Shown in pieces: positions 17,994-27,800 of a DNA stretch of 64,000 nt. The position numbers and the translations under genes were made by a program. How positions within the stretch are numbered: the stretch's first letter is position 1; every line of letters begins with the position of its first letter. Below the pieces are notes generated by a model that was not told the DNA's origin, ran no database searches, and saw nothing but the letters and a program-made list of their open reading frames with translations. Source of the stretch: JBKEAR01 sp047972425 (GTDB lineage: Bacteria; Pseudomonadota; Alphaproteobacteria; JBKEAR01); the NCBI GenBank assembly GCA_047972425.1, contig JBKEAR010000019.1, positions 1 through 64,000 of the forward strand, written 5' to 3'.

Positions 17994-19472
17994 ATGCAAT
18001 TAAATCAACAGAGTTTAAATCAATTACCGTCCGAAATCATTCGGCCAAACGATAATGTTAACCAAGCAAAAATTGGTATTTTACATTTGGGTTTAGGTAA
18101 CTTTTATCGGGCGCATCAATGTGCATTTACCCAGCATTGCGTTGCGCAAACAGGCGATGATTGGGCTTATGTTGCCGCAACAATGTCTTCGCCACGGGTG
18201 ATAAACGCCTTAAAAGAACAAGATTTTCTTTATACACATATCGCCCATAGCAGCAAGCAAACCAAAGCCGAGATTATTCATATTATTAAAGATGCCGTTT
18301 TAGTTAAAAATGAAATTGAGCGCTTTTTTGATTATATTCAAGATGAAAATATTGTGATTGTTAGCCTAACCATTACCGAAAAAGGCTATTATTACGAAGG
18401 CGCAACGGGGGATTTACAGGTTGATCACCCTGATATTCAGGCGGATTTAAAAAATGATAAACAACCCAAAACTGCTATTGGTGCCCTTGTTTTAGGGTTA
18501 CAAAAACGCAAAGAATCCTTAGGCAAAGGGTTAACGATTTTAAGCTGCGATAATTTACCCAATAATGGCGAGGTTACCCAAAAAGTTATCTTGCAATATG
18601 CGGCACAAATTGATGCGGGTTTAAAAGATTGGATTAGCCAAAATGTTACCTTCCCCAGTTCTATGGTGGATCGCATTACGCCACATGTAACCGATAATGA
18701 CTTAAAATGGGTAGAAGAAACCTATGGTTATTCCGATGCTATCCCCATACAAACCGAAGATTTTAGCCAATGGGTAATAGAAGATAATTTTATTTATGGT
18801 CGACCCAAATGGGAAATTGCCGGTGCCGAAATGGTAGCTGATGTTAGTGCGTTTGAGGATATGAAGCTTCGGCTATTAAATGGCACACATTCTACAATGG
18901 CCTATTTGGGATATTTGGCTGGCTTTAGAGTGATTGACGCCGTGATAGATAATGCTGTTTTTGCGCAATTTATTCGCGATATGATGGATAATGAAATTAC
19001 ACCCACCTTAAATATGCCCGAAAATGTGGATGTAACCGCCTATAAAGATGCACTTATTCAGCGCTATAAAAACCCCAATTTAAAACATTCTACTTATCAA
19101 ATTGCCATGGATGGTTCGCAAAAGATTCCACAGCGCATTATGAATACGCTCAAACATCAATATCAAACCCAAGGGGATTATGAGCGTTTAATTACGGCTT
19201 TAGCTGGTTGGATATATTATATTGAGGCTACAGCTAACCCGAATGCAGCTTATGAAGTGCAAGACCCGATGAAAGATGAATTTAGCCGCCTTGCCGGAGT
19301 ATCGGGTAGCGATGCCGAATTTGTCCGCAATATTTTATCGATACAAAAAATCTTTGGTGATTATTTTACCCAACATGCGGATTTAATGGAAAAAATTACT
19401 TTGCGCCACCAAGCTTTAAAAGATCAGGGCGTTTTAACTGTTTTGCAAGAGATTAATATAGGAGAAAATTAA
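17994..19472 (+). CDS. uxuB: fructuronate reductase (mannitol dehydrogenase family)
   Basis: 492-residue long-chain polyol dehydrogenase that reduces D-fructuronate to D-mannonate with NADH. N-terminal nucleotide-binding fold (KIGILHLGLGNFYRAHQ) and the catalytic Lys-Asn-His signature (MKLRLLNGTHSTMAYLG) are visible. The family also includes mannitol and altronate enzymes; position between uxuA and kdgK in a glucuronate locus makes the fructuronate assignment strong. A GGGGAGG ribosome binding site overlaps the uxuA stop region; kdgK follows after 2 bp. Confidence 0.95.
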   Translation: MQLNQQSLNQLPSEIIRPNDNVNQAKIGILHLGLGNFYRAHQCAFTQHCVAQTGDDWAYVAATMSSPRVINALKEQDFLYTHIAHSSKQTKAEIIHIIKDAVLVKNEIERFFDYIQDENIVIVSLTITEKGYYYEGATGDLQVDHPDIQADLKNDKQPKTAIGALVLGLQKRKESLGKGLTILSCDNLPNNGEVTQKVILQYAAQIDAGLKDWISQNVTFPSSMVDRITPHVTDNDLKWVEETYGYSDAIPIQTEDFSQWVIEDNFIYGRPKWEIAGAEMVADVSAFEDMKLRLLNGTHSTMAYLGYLAGFRVIDAVIDNAVFAQFIRDMMDNEITPTLNMPENVDVTAYKDALIQRYKNPNLKHSTYQIAMDGSQKIPQRIMNTLKHQYQTQGDYERLITALAGWIYYIEATANPNAAYEVQDPMKDEFSRLAGVSGSDAEFVRNILSIQKIFGDYFTQHADLMEKITLRHQALKDQGVLTVLQEINIGEN

Positions 19473-19474
19473 TA

Positions 19475-20386
19475 ATGGCAGATTTAATTTGTTTGGGTGA
19501 GGCGATGGTTGAGCTTAACCAGCAAACAAATGGGCAATATGCTCAAGGCTTTGGGGGCGATACCTCTAACTGTGCAGTTGCCGCTGCCCGTGCGGGTGCT
19601 AATGTAGAAGCCATTGGTGCTTTGGGGCAAGATTTTTTTGGGCAACAGATATCGGATTTATGGCAAACAGAAAATATTGCCAACCAAAATATCTATCGCG
19701 ATAGTACCAACCCAACGGGGCTATATTTGGTTACCCATGATGATGCAGGGCATCATTTTCATTATTACCGCAAAGGTTCGGCTGCTAGCCTTTATGGGGC
19801 GGATCAATTGCCGAAAGACGCGATTAAAAATGCCAAAATCCTCCATGTTTCGGGTATTTCCCTTGCAATTAGCGATATTGCTTGCAAGGCCGTTTATGCC
19901 GCCATTGAGGTTGCTAAAGATAATGGGGTTGCCGTTTCTTTTGATACCAATTTGCGTTTAAAATTATGGCCGTTAAGCAAGGCGCAACGGGTGATTAATG
20001 ATGTTGCTGCTATGGCTGATTATCTATTGCCGGGCTTAGATGATGCCCAATTATTGACTAACTTAGAAACATCGGAGGATATTTGCGCATATTACCATGA
20101 TTTGGGAACAAAAAATATTGCCCTCACTTTAGGAGCCGAGGGTGTATATCTATCGCAAGATGGTGCAGGCCAACTCATTAACGGGCGCAAGGTTAAAGCT
20201 GTAGATGCCACAGGGGCGGGCGATACATTCGATGGTAATTTTTTAGCCCGCATTTTAGCTGGCGATAGCTTGGTAGAGGCCACCAATTATGCTAATGTTG
20301 CGGCATCTATTGCCGTGCAAGGCTATGGTGCTATTGCTCCCATGCCTACTCAAAAACAAGTGATGGAGATTATGAATGCCCAATAA
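19475..20386 (+). CDS. kdgK: 2-dehydro-3-deoxygluconokinase
   Basis: 303-residue PfkB-family sugar kinase that phosphorylates 2-keto-3-deoxygluconate. N-terminal GEAMVELNQQ and GFGGDTSNCAVAAARAG, and the C-terminal PfkB signature DATGAGDTFDGNFLA with the catalytic Asp, are present. It lies between uxuB and eda and overlaps eda by 11 bp, so expression is coupled. Normal length. Confidence 0.96.
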   Translation: MADLICLGEAMVELNQQTNGQYAQGFGGDTSNCAVAAARAGANVEAIGALGQDFFGQQISDLWQTENIANQNIYRDSTNPTGLYLVTHDDAGHHFHYYRKGSAASLYGADQLPKDAIKNAKILHVSGISLAISDIACKAVYAAIEVAKDNGVAVSFDTNLRLKLWPLSKAQRVINDVAAMADYLLPGLDDAQLLTNLETSEDICAYYHDLGTKNIALTLGAEGVYLSQDGAGQLINGRKVKAVDATGAGDTFDGNFLARILAGDSLVEATNYANVAASIAVQGYGAIAPMPTQKQVMEIMNAQ

Positions 20387-21008
20387 TGTTAATGCAATTT
20401 TATTAAAAGCCAAAGAGCTCGTGCCCGTTGTGGTGATAGACGATGCCAAAGATGCCGTGCCGCTTAGCCAAGCGATTACCAAGGCCGGCGGCAAATTTAT
20501 CGAGATTACCTTGCGCACAGCTGCAGCGGTTGATGCTATTAAAAATATTAAACAACAAAACCCCGATATCATTGTGGGTGCAGGTACGGTATTATCTGTT
20601 GCCGATGCCCAAAAAGCGATTGATGCCGGTGCCGATTTTTTGGTTTCTCCGGGTTTTGATAAAGAGGTTGTGCTTTATGCACAAAAACAAAATAAGCTGA
20701 TGATCCCCGGCACAATTACGCCTTCAGAGGTTCAACAAGCCATGGGCTTGGGCTTAAATTTGCTAAAATTCTTTCCGGCGCAAAATGCCGGCGGGGCAGC
20801 CATGATTAAAGCTTTTGGCAGCGTTTACCCGCATGTGATGTTTATGCCTACCGGTGGTATTAATTTACAAAATATCGGTGAATATATTGCTTGTGCAAAT
20901 ATCGGTTGCATTGGCGGTAGTTGGGTATGTACTAAAGAGGATATCGCCCAAGGCAAATTTGCCGATATTACCCAAAAACTGGCCGAGGCCAACCGCTTAT
21001 TTAATTAG
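20376..21008 (+). CDS. eda: KDPG aldolase
   Basis: 210-residue class I aldolase that splits 2-keto-3-deoxy-6-phosphogluconate into pyruvate and glyceraldehyde 3-phosphate. The catalytic Glu (EITLRT), Schiff-base Lys (LLKFFPAQNAGG) and phosphate-binding PTGGI are present. Last gene of the plus-strand glucuronate operon; completes the pathway. It overlaps the convergent GST gene by 4 bases, so no terminator fits between them. Confidence 0.97.
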   Translation: MPNNVNAILLKAKELVPVVVIDDAKDAVPLSQAITKAGGKFIEITLRTAAAVDAIKNIKQQNPDIIVGAGTVLSVADAQKAIDAGADFLVSPGFDKEVVLYAQKQNKLMIPGTITPSEVQQAMGLGLNLLKFFPAQNAGGAAMIKAFGSVYPHVMFMPTGGINLQNIGEYIACANIGCIGGSWVCTKEDIAQGKFADITQKLAEANRLFN

Positions 21009-21682
21009 AAATCAAGCTGTGTATACCATTTTGCAGGGGTGCGGCTAACAACCGTTTCCTGCCAAAATGGGCGAAAGCTTGGGCGCGATTTTACAAGCAC
21101 ATACCATTCTTTAATACTCTCATATTTCGACCACGGAATATCCCCCGTATAATCAATAACCGATATTTGCGCGGCGGCGGCAATATCGGCCAAAGAAAAT
21201 TTATCGCAAGCCAGCCAGTTATGGCGCTTTAGTAACCATTCCATATAGCTAAAATGTCGGCGTAAATTAATATATCCGGCTTGTATCGCACGGGTATTGG
21301 GTGTGCCCTTGCCCGAAAGCTGTTTAATCACTTTTTCATTAAATAAATTTTTGGTAACTTCGTTATTAAAGTCAACGTCAAACCACCTTGTTAAACGGCG
21401 AACTTCCGCACGGATTCGCGGGTCATCATTATCCCCCAACATGGTTTCCGAATGCAACATTTCCTCGATTGTTTCACAAATAACATCATGGGCGCAAATA
21501 TATAATTTGCCCTCATCAAATTCTAAAACAGGGGTCTCCCCCGATGGGTTAATCCGTAAAAAATTATTCGGGCGATCAATAATATCCAAATCTTTCAAGG
21601 TGTAATCAAGCCCAACCTCATGCAAATAAGCGCGAACTTTGCGGCTAAAAGGGTCAAACGGGGCATGATATAAACTTTGCAT
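21005..21682 (-). CDS. glutathione S-transferase family protein
   Basis: 225-residue protein with an N-terminal thioredoxin-like GST domain (YHAPFDPFSRKVRAYLHEVG, then PSGETPVLEFDEG, which holds the cis-Pro and Glu-like substrate contacts) and an all-helical C-terminal domain (LADIAAAAQISVIDYTGDI). The start of the active-site helix reads DPFSRKV, so Ser is the probable catalytic residue. Function and substrate unknown. It is convergent with eda and divergent from the acuI-like gene 85 bp away. Confidence 0.88.
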   Translation of the reverse strand: MQSLYHAPFDPFSRKVRAYLHEVGLDYTLKDLDIIDRPNNFLRINPSGETPVLEFDEGKLYICAHDVICETIEEMLHSETMLGDNDDPRIRAEVRRLTRWFDVDFNNEVTKNLFNEKVIKQLSGKGTPNTRAIQAGYINLRRHFSYMEWLLKRHNWLACDKFSLADIAAAAQISVIDYTGDIPWSKYESIKEWYVLVKSRPSFRPFWQETVVSRTPAKWYTQLDF

Positions 21683-21766
21683 TTTGCGGTCTTTCCATCA
21701 ACTCTATTGGCTTTTTAACAAATGCATATTATCATAAAAAGGTTAACAAATAGTAGGAGCACAAAA

Positions 21767-22741
21767 ATGTATCAATATTGGTTAGTCACAGCGGCCAACA
21801 GAAAAGCCGAACTCCGCGAGACATCTAACGAAGTTAAGCCCAAACAAGGCGAGGTGAGCGTAGAGATACAATATACAACCATGAATTATAAAGATGCCCT
21901 TGCTATATTAGGAAAACCGGGGGTTATTCGTAAATATGCCCTTGTGCCCGGCATTGATTTTTCGGGCATTGTCACCAAAAGTGAGCATGAGGATTTTAAA
22001 GCTGGCGATGAAGTTTTTACCAATGGTTTTGGTGTGGGCGAAAGCAAACATGGCGGTTTTGCTACCCAACAAATTTTTTGTGGCGATGACATTATGCATA
22101 AACCCAAAAATTTGAGCTTAAAACAACTAATGCAAGCCGGAACAGCCGGATATACCGCGGGGCTTTGCCTTTACGATATTTTACAAATGGGCATAACCCC
22201 CAAAGACGGCCCTTTATTTGTTAGTGGTGCTACTGGCGGCGTGGGTATGTTTGCCGTAGCTTTAGCCGCTGCTGCTGGTTTTGATGTTACGGCGATAAGC
22301 CGCAAGCATGAAGATGATATGCTTAAACGCCTAGGTGCTAAGCATATTTTAACCACCGAGCAATTTGGTATAGAAGAGCGCCCCTTAGGTAAAGAGATGA
22401 TGGCGGCTGCTATTGATTGTGTAGGGGGTGATATATTATCGAGCTTTTTAGCCCGCACAAAGCCCGAAGGCGTTGTGGCGGCCTGTGGTTTAGCCCAAAG
22501 TGCCCGCTTAACCACAAGTGTTGTGCCCTTTATTTTGCGGGGGGTAAAATTATTAGGGATTAACTCGGTAAACCAACCCAAAGAAAAACGCGCCAAAGTG
22601 TGGGAGCTGATTAGCAAGCTGGATTTTGAAAAATTTGAGGGTTATTTTACTGATATTGAACTGATAGAAGCCCAAGATGCCGCAACAAAATTGTTATCGG
22701 GTGCACATAAGGGACGCTTTATCATTGACATGAGCCGTTAA
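21767..22741 (+). CDS. acuI: acrylyl-CoA reductase / quinone oxidoreductase (AcuI/YhdH)
   Basis: 324-residue medium-chain reductase of the AcuI/YhdH group, which reduces acryloyl-CoA to propionyl-CoA with NADPH. Features: TTMNYKDALAILGKPGVIRKYALVPGIDFSG, nucleotide-binding VSGATGGVGMFAVALA, and the C-terminal FTDIELIEAQDAATKLLSG. The start at 21767 has TAGGAG upstream and gives the usual family N-terminus (MYQYWLV); a start at 21722 is less likely. In other bacteria AcuI acts in DMSP or acrylate use, but no such genes are nearby, so the role may be general detoxification. Confidence 0.85.
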   Translation: MYQYWLVTAANRKAELRETSNEVKPKQGEVSVEIQYTTMNYKDALAILGKPGVIRKYALVPGIDFSGIVTKSEHEDFKAGDEVFTNGFGVGESKHGGFATQQIFCGDDIMHKPKNLSLKQLMQAGTAGYTAGLCLYDILQMGITPKDGPLFVSGATGGVGMFAVALAAAAGFDVTAISRKHEDDMLKRLGAKHILTTEQFGIEERPLGKEMMAAAIDCVGGDILSSFLARTKPEGVVAACGLAQSARLTTSVVPFILRGVKLLGINSVNQPKEKRAKVWELISKLDFEKFEGYFTDIELIEAQDAATKLLSGAHKGRFIIDMSR

Positions 22742-22797
22742 GAACAATATATAAACTTTTTATTTAAAAGTAATAATTTAATTATCAGGAGATTAAA

Positions 22798-23451
22798 ATG
22801 ACAAGCCCTATTATTCAAGATTTAGAATGGCGCCATACCTGCAAATGGTACGACCCCAGCAAAAAAGTAAGCGAGGCCGATTTACAAGTGATAGAAGAAG
22901 CATTGCAGCTTTCGGTATCTTCCATTAATGCACAGCCTTGGCGTTTTATCATTATTGAAAGTGAAGAAGCCAAAAAACGTGCCGAAAAAGCCTTTGTCAA
23001 TATGTTTCAGTTTAATCAGCGCCATGTATTTGATAGCTCGCACCTTATTCTGTTGGCCTATAATCCCCGTTATAATAAAGATGATTATAGCAAAGTGATT
23101 GACCAAGATATAAAAGTGGGGCGGATTACTGAAGATATGCGCGAGCAAGCCATGGCTGCAACATCATTTATTGACCTCAATACCGATAAAAATGGCGATA
23201 ACAGCAAATGGACCAAAGCGCAAACTTATATTGCTTTAGGTAATTTAATCCATGTTTTGGCACGGATGAAAATTGACTCTACCACCATGGAAGGTATTGA
23301 TGCCGAAGTTGTGAATGAGGAATTTAAAGAAGAGCTTGGTGGTTATTTTTGCGAACTCGCTGTTGCTATCGGTTACAGAAGCGACAAAGATTATAACGAA
23401 AATTTACCGAAATCTCGCTTACCGATGGGCGATATTATCCGCCGCGTTTAA
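22798..23451 (+). CDS. nitroreductase family protein (NfsB-like)
   Basis: 217-residue FMN-dependent oxidoreductase of the nitroreductase family. Family sequences: WRHTCKWYDPSKKVSEADLQVIEEALQLS (FMN-binding Arg and Lys), SSINAQPWRFIII, and KWTKAQTYIALGNLIHVLARM. Close in form to Escherichia coli NfsB, which reduces nitroaromatics and quinones with NAD(P)H. An AGGAG site precedes the start. Followed by a strong hairpin shared with the convergent SAM hydrolase-like gene. Confidence 0.9.
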   Translation: MTSPIIQDLEWRHTCKWYDPSKKVSEADLQVIEEALQLSVSSINAQPWRFIIIESEEAKKRAEKAFVNMFQFNQRHVFDSSHLILLAYNPRYNKDDYSKVIDQDIKVGRITEDMREQAMAATSFIDLNTDKNGDNSKWTKAQTYIALGNLIHVLARMKIDSTTMEGIDAEVVNEEFKEELGGYFCELAVAIGYRSDKDYNENLPKSRLPMGDIIRRV

Positions 23452-23484
23452 TATAAAAGTAAGGAGAAAACATTCTCCTTACTT
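23452..23484. terminator. shared hairpin terminator
   Basis: Perfect 12-bp stem AAGTAAGGAGAA / TTCTCCTTACTT (23457-23468 with 23473-23484) with a 4-base loop, between two convergent genes. The T-rich flank is better on the minus strand (TTTTATATT), where it would end the SAM hydrolase-like transcript. Confidence 0.75.
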
Positions 23485-23508
23485 CTTAAAAAAATCACAC
23501 GAAATGTG

Positions 23509-24402
23509 TTACTTTCTCTCTAAAGTAATGCTCCATTCGGGGCCGGAGTAAACTTTATTGACTTCGGAAAAATTATCCATATTGAGGGCAATAGAAACAT
23601 CTAATAAAGAGTTTAAGTAAATAAGCGGAGTGCCATCGGGCACATCGCCAAATGTGGATACATAAGGGATTTCGCCCGTATAAACAACCTCGTTATTATT
23701 TTTAATTTCTACGGCAAATATATCGCCATATTCATAGTCCGCAAATGCCGAGCCCGGAATACTTGTCCATACGTTACCATATTGCGGGTCTAAAATAGGG
23801 ATATTCCCCATTAATTTACCATTATCAACGGCAACGGTTTGGTAGTTAATCGCCCAAACTTCGGCCGGTAATAATTCACCCACTTCTTCAAAGGTAATTT
23901 TATTGGCGGCTAAACGGGCACCGGTAAAGGAGTAAACATCGCGGCCATGGAATGTATAAGATTTTTCGGAATCTTTACGGCGATTAACAGCTTCGTCGAT
24001 TTGGCGCACTTCATCAATACCAAAATGCTCGGCAACAAGTGTAAGCGTGCCGTTATCGGGGGTTACAACAAATTGCCCCGTTTTGGTTTTTAATACAACG
24101 GATTTACGGTCGGTACCCACGCCGGGGTCAACCACCGATACAAATACTGTACCCTCTGGCCAATAGGGCATAGTTTGCATTAAGCGGTAAGAGGCCTCCC
24201 AAATATTATAAGCAGGGATTTCATGGGTTAAATCTTCTACTACCAAATTTTTATCCACCTCAATCGCCACACCATGCATGGCCGAAACCGCACCGTCTTT
24301 AAGCCCAAAGTCGGACTGATAAACCACAATACCGGGTTGCTCGGCCTGTGCCATAGTGGTTAAAGCCAAAGTAAGGGTAAGCGGAAATAGTATTTTTTTC
24401 AT
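23509..24402 (-). CDS. SAM hydrolase/hydroxide adenosyltransferase-like protein with signal peptide
   Basis: 297-residue member of the DUF62 family (SAM hydroxide adenosyltransferases, related to fluorinase and chlorinase). It retains the motifs YQSDFGLKDGAVSAMHG, VVDPGVGTDRKSVVLK and TFHGRDVYSFTGARLA, including the Asp, Arg and His that activate water in studied members. Unusually, the N-terminus is a signal peptide (MKKILFPLTLTLALTTMAQA, cut before EQPG), so the product should be periplasmic. The start at 24402 is preceded by GGAGGTCAT; an ATG at 24414 would contain this site. Secretion is inferred, and what it acts on outside the cytoplasm is unknown. Confidence 0.85.
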   Translation of the reverse strand: MKKILFPLTLTLALTTMAQAEQPGIVVYQSDFGLKDGAVSAMHGVAIEVDKNLVVEDLTHEIPAYNIWEASYRLMQTMPYWPEGTVFVSVVDPGVGTDRKSVVLKTKTGQFVVTPDNGTLTLVAEHFGIDEVRQIDEAVNRRKDSEKSYTFHGRDVYSFTGARLAANKITFEEVGELLPAEVWAINYQTVAVDNGKLMGNIPILDPQYGNVWTSIPGSAFADYEYGDIFAVEIKNNNEVVYTGEIPYVSTFGDVPDGTPLIYLNSLLDVSIALNMDNFSEVNKVYSGPEWSITLERK

Positions 24403-24763
24403 TATGACCTCCAAATATAAATTGTAAACATTATTAAGGTAAGCATAATCAGGGATAAGTCAACGTTTTTTGTACAGGTTCCGCCTGTTTGAATTCACTA
24501 ACTTTGTTAGAACGACTTTACATGCGCCAGACTTCGTCTGTTTGAATTTATGCACGCTGCATTGAGTAGCTTTCACTATATTTATCTGTCATTACCAGCT
24601 TGACTGGCAATCTGTTTACAATAAAAGCATTTGGGATAAGATGCCCAATCAAGTTGGGCATGACGACAACACAATAATAATCCCTGCACACAGCTACGCT
24701 GTGGGCAACTTCGTTGCATTAGGTAATACTAAAATTTATTATCATTTTAAGTAGTATTACCTA
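24403..24763. repeat. gap with small hairpins and repeat copy B
   Basis: No gene seen here. The left part holds two matching hairpin units, GGTTCCGCCTGTTTGAATT and GACTTCGTCTGTTTGAATT. Next comes GCATCTTATCCCAAA-type sequence with CCCAATCAAGTTGGGCATGACG, whose complement CGTCATGCCCAACTTGATTGGG recurs in similar form near 41866. The right end (24681-24763) repeats the third module of the elements at 10437-10514 and 39852-39934, including the TAGGTAATACTA / TAGTATTACCTA inverted repeat (24720-24731, 24752-24763). Confidence 0.75.
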
Positions 24764-24813
24764 TATTCAAAAATTTATCGGAAGATTAAAATCTGTTTAG
24801 GCTATTAATCCAA

Positions 24814-24843
24814 CAAAAAAGCCCAATGATGTTTCATCGGGCT
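24814..24843 (-). terminator. intrinsic terminator of rpoBC
   Basis: On the minus strand AGCCCGATG / CATTGGGCT pair with one G-T wobble (24835-24843 with 24820-24828) and are followed by six T and TTG. Located 26 bp after the rpoC stop. Confidence 0.85.
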
Positions 24844-24869
24844 CTAAAGTTATGCATGGTAAAAGATTG

Positions 24870-27800
24870 TTATTTAATATCTTCTACAATACCTAGTTCG
24901 GCAGTTAATGCAGCTTGTAAATCTTCTTCAATTGCATCCATATCCGCAATGGGCTGAACCGCAATCTCTTTAATCCGATCCATCGCCGCACCTGTACCTG
25001 CAGGGATAAGACGACCCACAATAACATTTTCTTTAATGCCATCGAGCCTATCTACCTTGCCCGAAACCGCAGCCTCGGTAAGTACACGGGTAGTTTCTTG
25101 GAAGGAAGCTGCCGAAATAAAGCTACGTGTTTGTAAGCTGGCTTTGGTAATACCTTGCAATACAGGGTGACCCGATGCCGGTTTACCGCCCTCGGCCAAT
25201 ACACGTTCATTTTCAGCATCAAGCTCTTCACGGTCCACTTGCTCGCCAACCAATAGGTGACTATCGCCTGCATCCATAATTTCAATTTTACGGAGCATTT
25301 GGCGCACAATAGTTTCGATATGTTTATCGTTAATTCCCACACCTTGTAGGCGATAAACCTCTTGCACTTCCTCTACCATATAATCGGCAAGGGCTTCTAC
25401 ACCCATTACCCGTAAAATATCGTGGGGAACCAAAGCACCATCGGTTAAAGCTTCACCTTTTTCCACATAATCGCCCTCATGCACCATCACTTGTTTGTCA
25501 CGACCCACAAGATATTCAATCTCCTCGGCATCTTCTGCATCGGGGGTTAAAATGAGACGGCGGCGGTTTTTATAGTCTTTACCAAAACTAATATGCCCGG
25601 CAGCTTCGGCAATGGTTGCAAAATCTTTGGGGCGGCGAGCCTCAAAGAGTTCAGCCACACGGGGCAGACCACCGGTAATATCGCGTGTTTTAGCCGATTC
25701 ACGGGGCACACGGGCAATAACGTCACCCGGTTTTACCTTTTGGCCGTCATTCACAATTAACACCCCGTTGGGTTGTAAGAAGTAGCGAGCCTCGGCACCG
25801 GTGGCGTTAGTAATCACCTCACCGGCATCGTCACGTAAAGTTACGCGGGGGCGTAAGTCGGCACCACGGGCGGTTTGCCGCCAGTCGATAACCACTTTAG
25901 AGGAAATACCCGTGGCTTCGTCCATTTGTTCGGTCATCGAAAGACCATCGACTAAATCCACATAATTGGCAATACCTTCGCGTTCCACTAAGATAGGCGC
26001 GGTAAACGGATCCCACTCAACCAATGTTTGGTTGGCCTCTACCTTATCGCCGTCTTTTACTCGTAAAATCGAGCCGTAAGGGATACGGTGACGGGCACGT
26101 TGGGTACCGTTATCATCAAATACAGTTAACTCGCCAGAGCGTGATAACACAATGGTTTGATTATCGGAATTCACCACGGTTTGGGTGTTTTTAAAGCCAA
26201 CAACACCGGCAACAACGGCCTCAATTTTCGATTGCTCGGCACCACGCTGTGCCGCACCACCAATATGGAATGTACGCATGGTAAGCTGTGTGCCGGGCTC
26301 CCCAATGGATTGCGCCGCAATAACACCCACGGCTTCACCCATATTAACATCGGTACCACGGGCAAGGTCGCGGCCATAACAATGGGCGCAAATACCTTGC
26401 TTAGAGGCACATGTGAGCGGGCTACGTAAATGAATACTTTCCACACCCGATGTATCAATAAGCGGCATATGTTTTTCTTCGACCATTTCACCTTTTTGTA
26501 AAATAATCTCTTTGGTGCGTGGGTTAACCACATCTTCAAGCACGCGGCGGCCTAAGCTACGCTCGGCCAAAGATGCCACAACTTCACCACCATCAATCAC
26601 CGCCCGAACAGTCACACCTTCTTCGGTTCCGCAATCGGTTTCGGTAATAATACAATCTTGTGCAACATCTACAAGGCGGCGGGTTAAATAACCGGAGTTC
26701 GCTGTTTTAAGCGCTGTATCGGCCAAACCTTTACGGGCACCGTGGGTGGAATCGAAATATTCAAGTACCGATAAACCTTCTTTAAAGTTAGAGATAATCG
26801 GGGTTTCGATAATCTCACCATTCGGTTTGGCCATCAATCCGCGCATACCGGCAAGCTGTTTCATCTGTGCGGCAGAGCCCCGCGCACCCGAATGGCTCAT
26901 CATATAAAGAGAGTTAACAGGTTGGCCGGGCTTGGCTTTAGATAAACCGTCCATCATGGCGTTTGATACTGCATCACCACAGGCCGACCAAGCGTCAATC
27001 ACCTTGTTGTATTTTTCACCCCGGGTGATTAAACCATCTTGATATTGGCGCTCATAGGCTTTTACTTGCTCTTCGGTATCGCCTACCAATTTGGCTTTGG
27101 CAGTAGGGATAACCATATCGTCCTTACCAAAGGATACACCCGAGCGACAAGCCCATTCGTAACCTAAAGCCATAAGGCTATCGGCAAATAAAACGGTTTC
27201 TTTTTGGCCACAATGACGATAAACGGCATCTATCGCATTACCAATGGCTTTTTTGGTGAGCAATGTATTTAAAATATCAAAGCTAATGAATTTATTAACA
27301 GGCACAAGCTCCGATAATATTAACCGACCCGGTGTGGTATCGACCACCTCGTAAGTAATATTACCTTCGCTATCCGATGTTGGTACACGACCTTTAACCT
27401 TAGCATGGAGTGATACGATATTATTATCTAACGCTTGTTGCACTTCGCCCACATCGGTAAAAATCATGCCTTCGCCGGGTTCGCCATCGCGCTCAATGGA
27501 TAAATAATACAGACCCAAAACGATATCCTGAGAAGGCACAATAATCGGCTTACCATTGGCCGGTGAGAGAATATTGTTGGTGGACATCATAAGCACACGG
27601 GCTTCTAATTGTGCCTCGAGCGATAAAGGTACGTGCACCGCCATTTGGTCGCCATCGAAGTCGGCGTTAAAGGCCGCACATACCAATGGGTGTAAATGGA
27701 TAGCCTTACCCTCAATTAGCCGTGGCTCAAAAGCTTGGATACCCAAGCGGTGTAAAGTTGGCGCACGGTTTAAGAGAACAGGGTGCTCCCGAATAACTTC

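Noticed and set aside
21767..22741. DMSP-degradation cluster around the acuI-like gene
   Set aside because: No dddP, dddL, dmdA or acuK/acuN-type genes are next to it.
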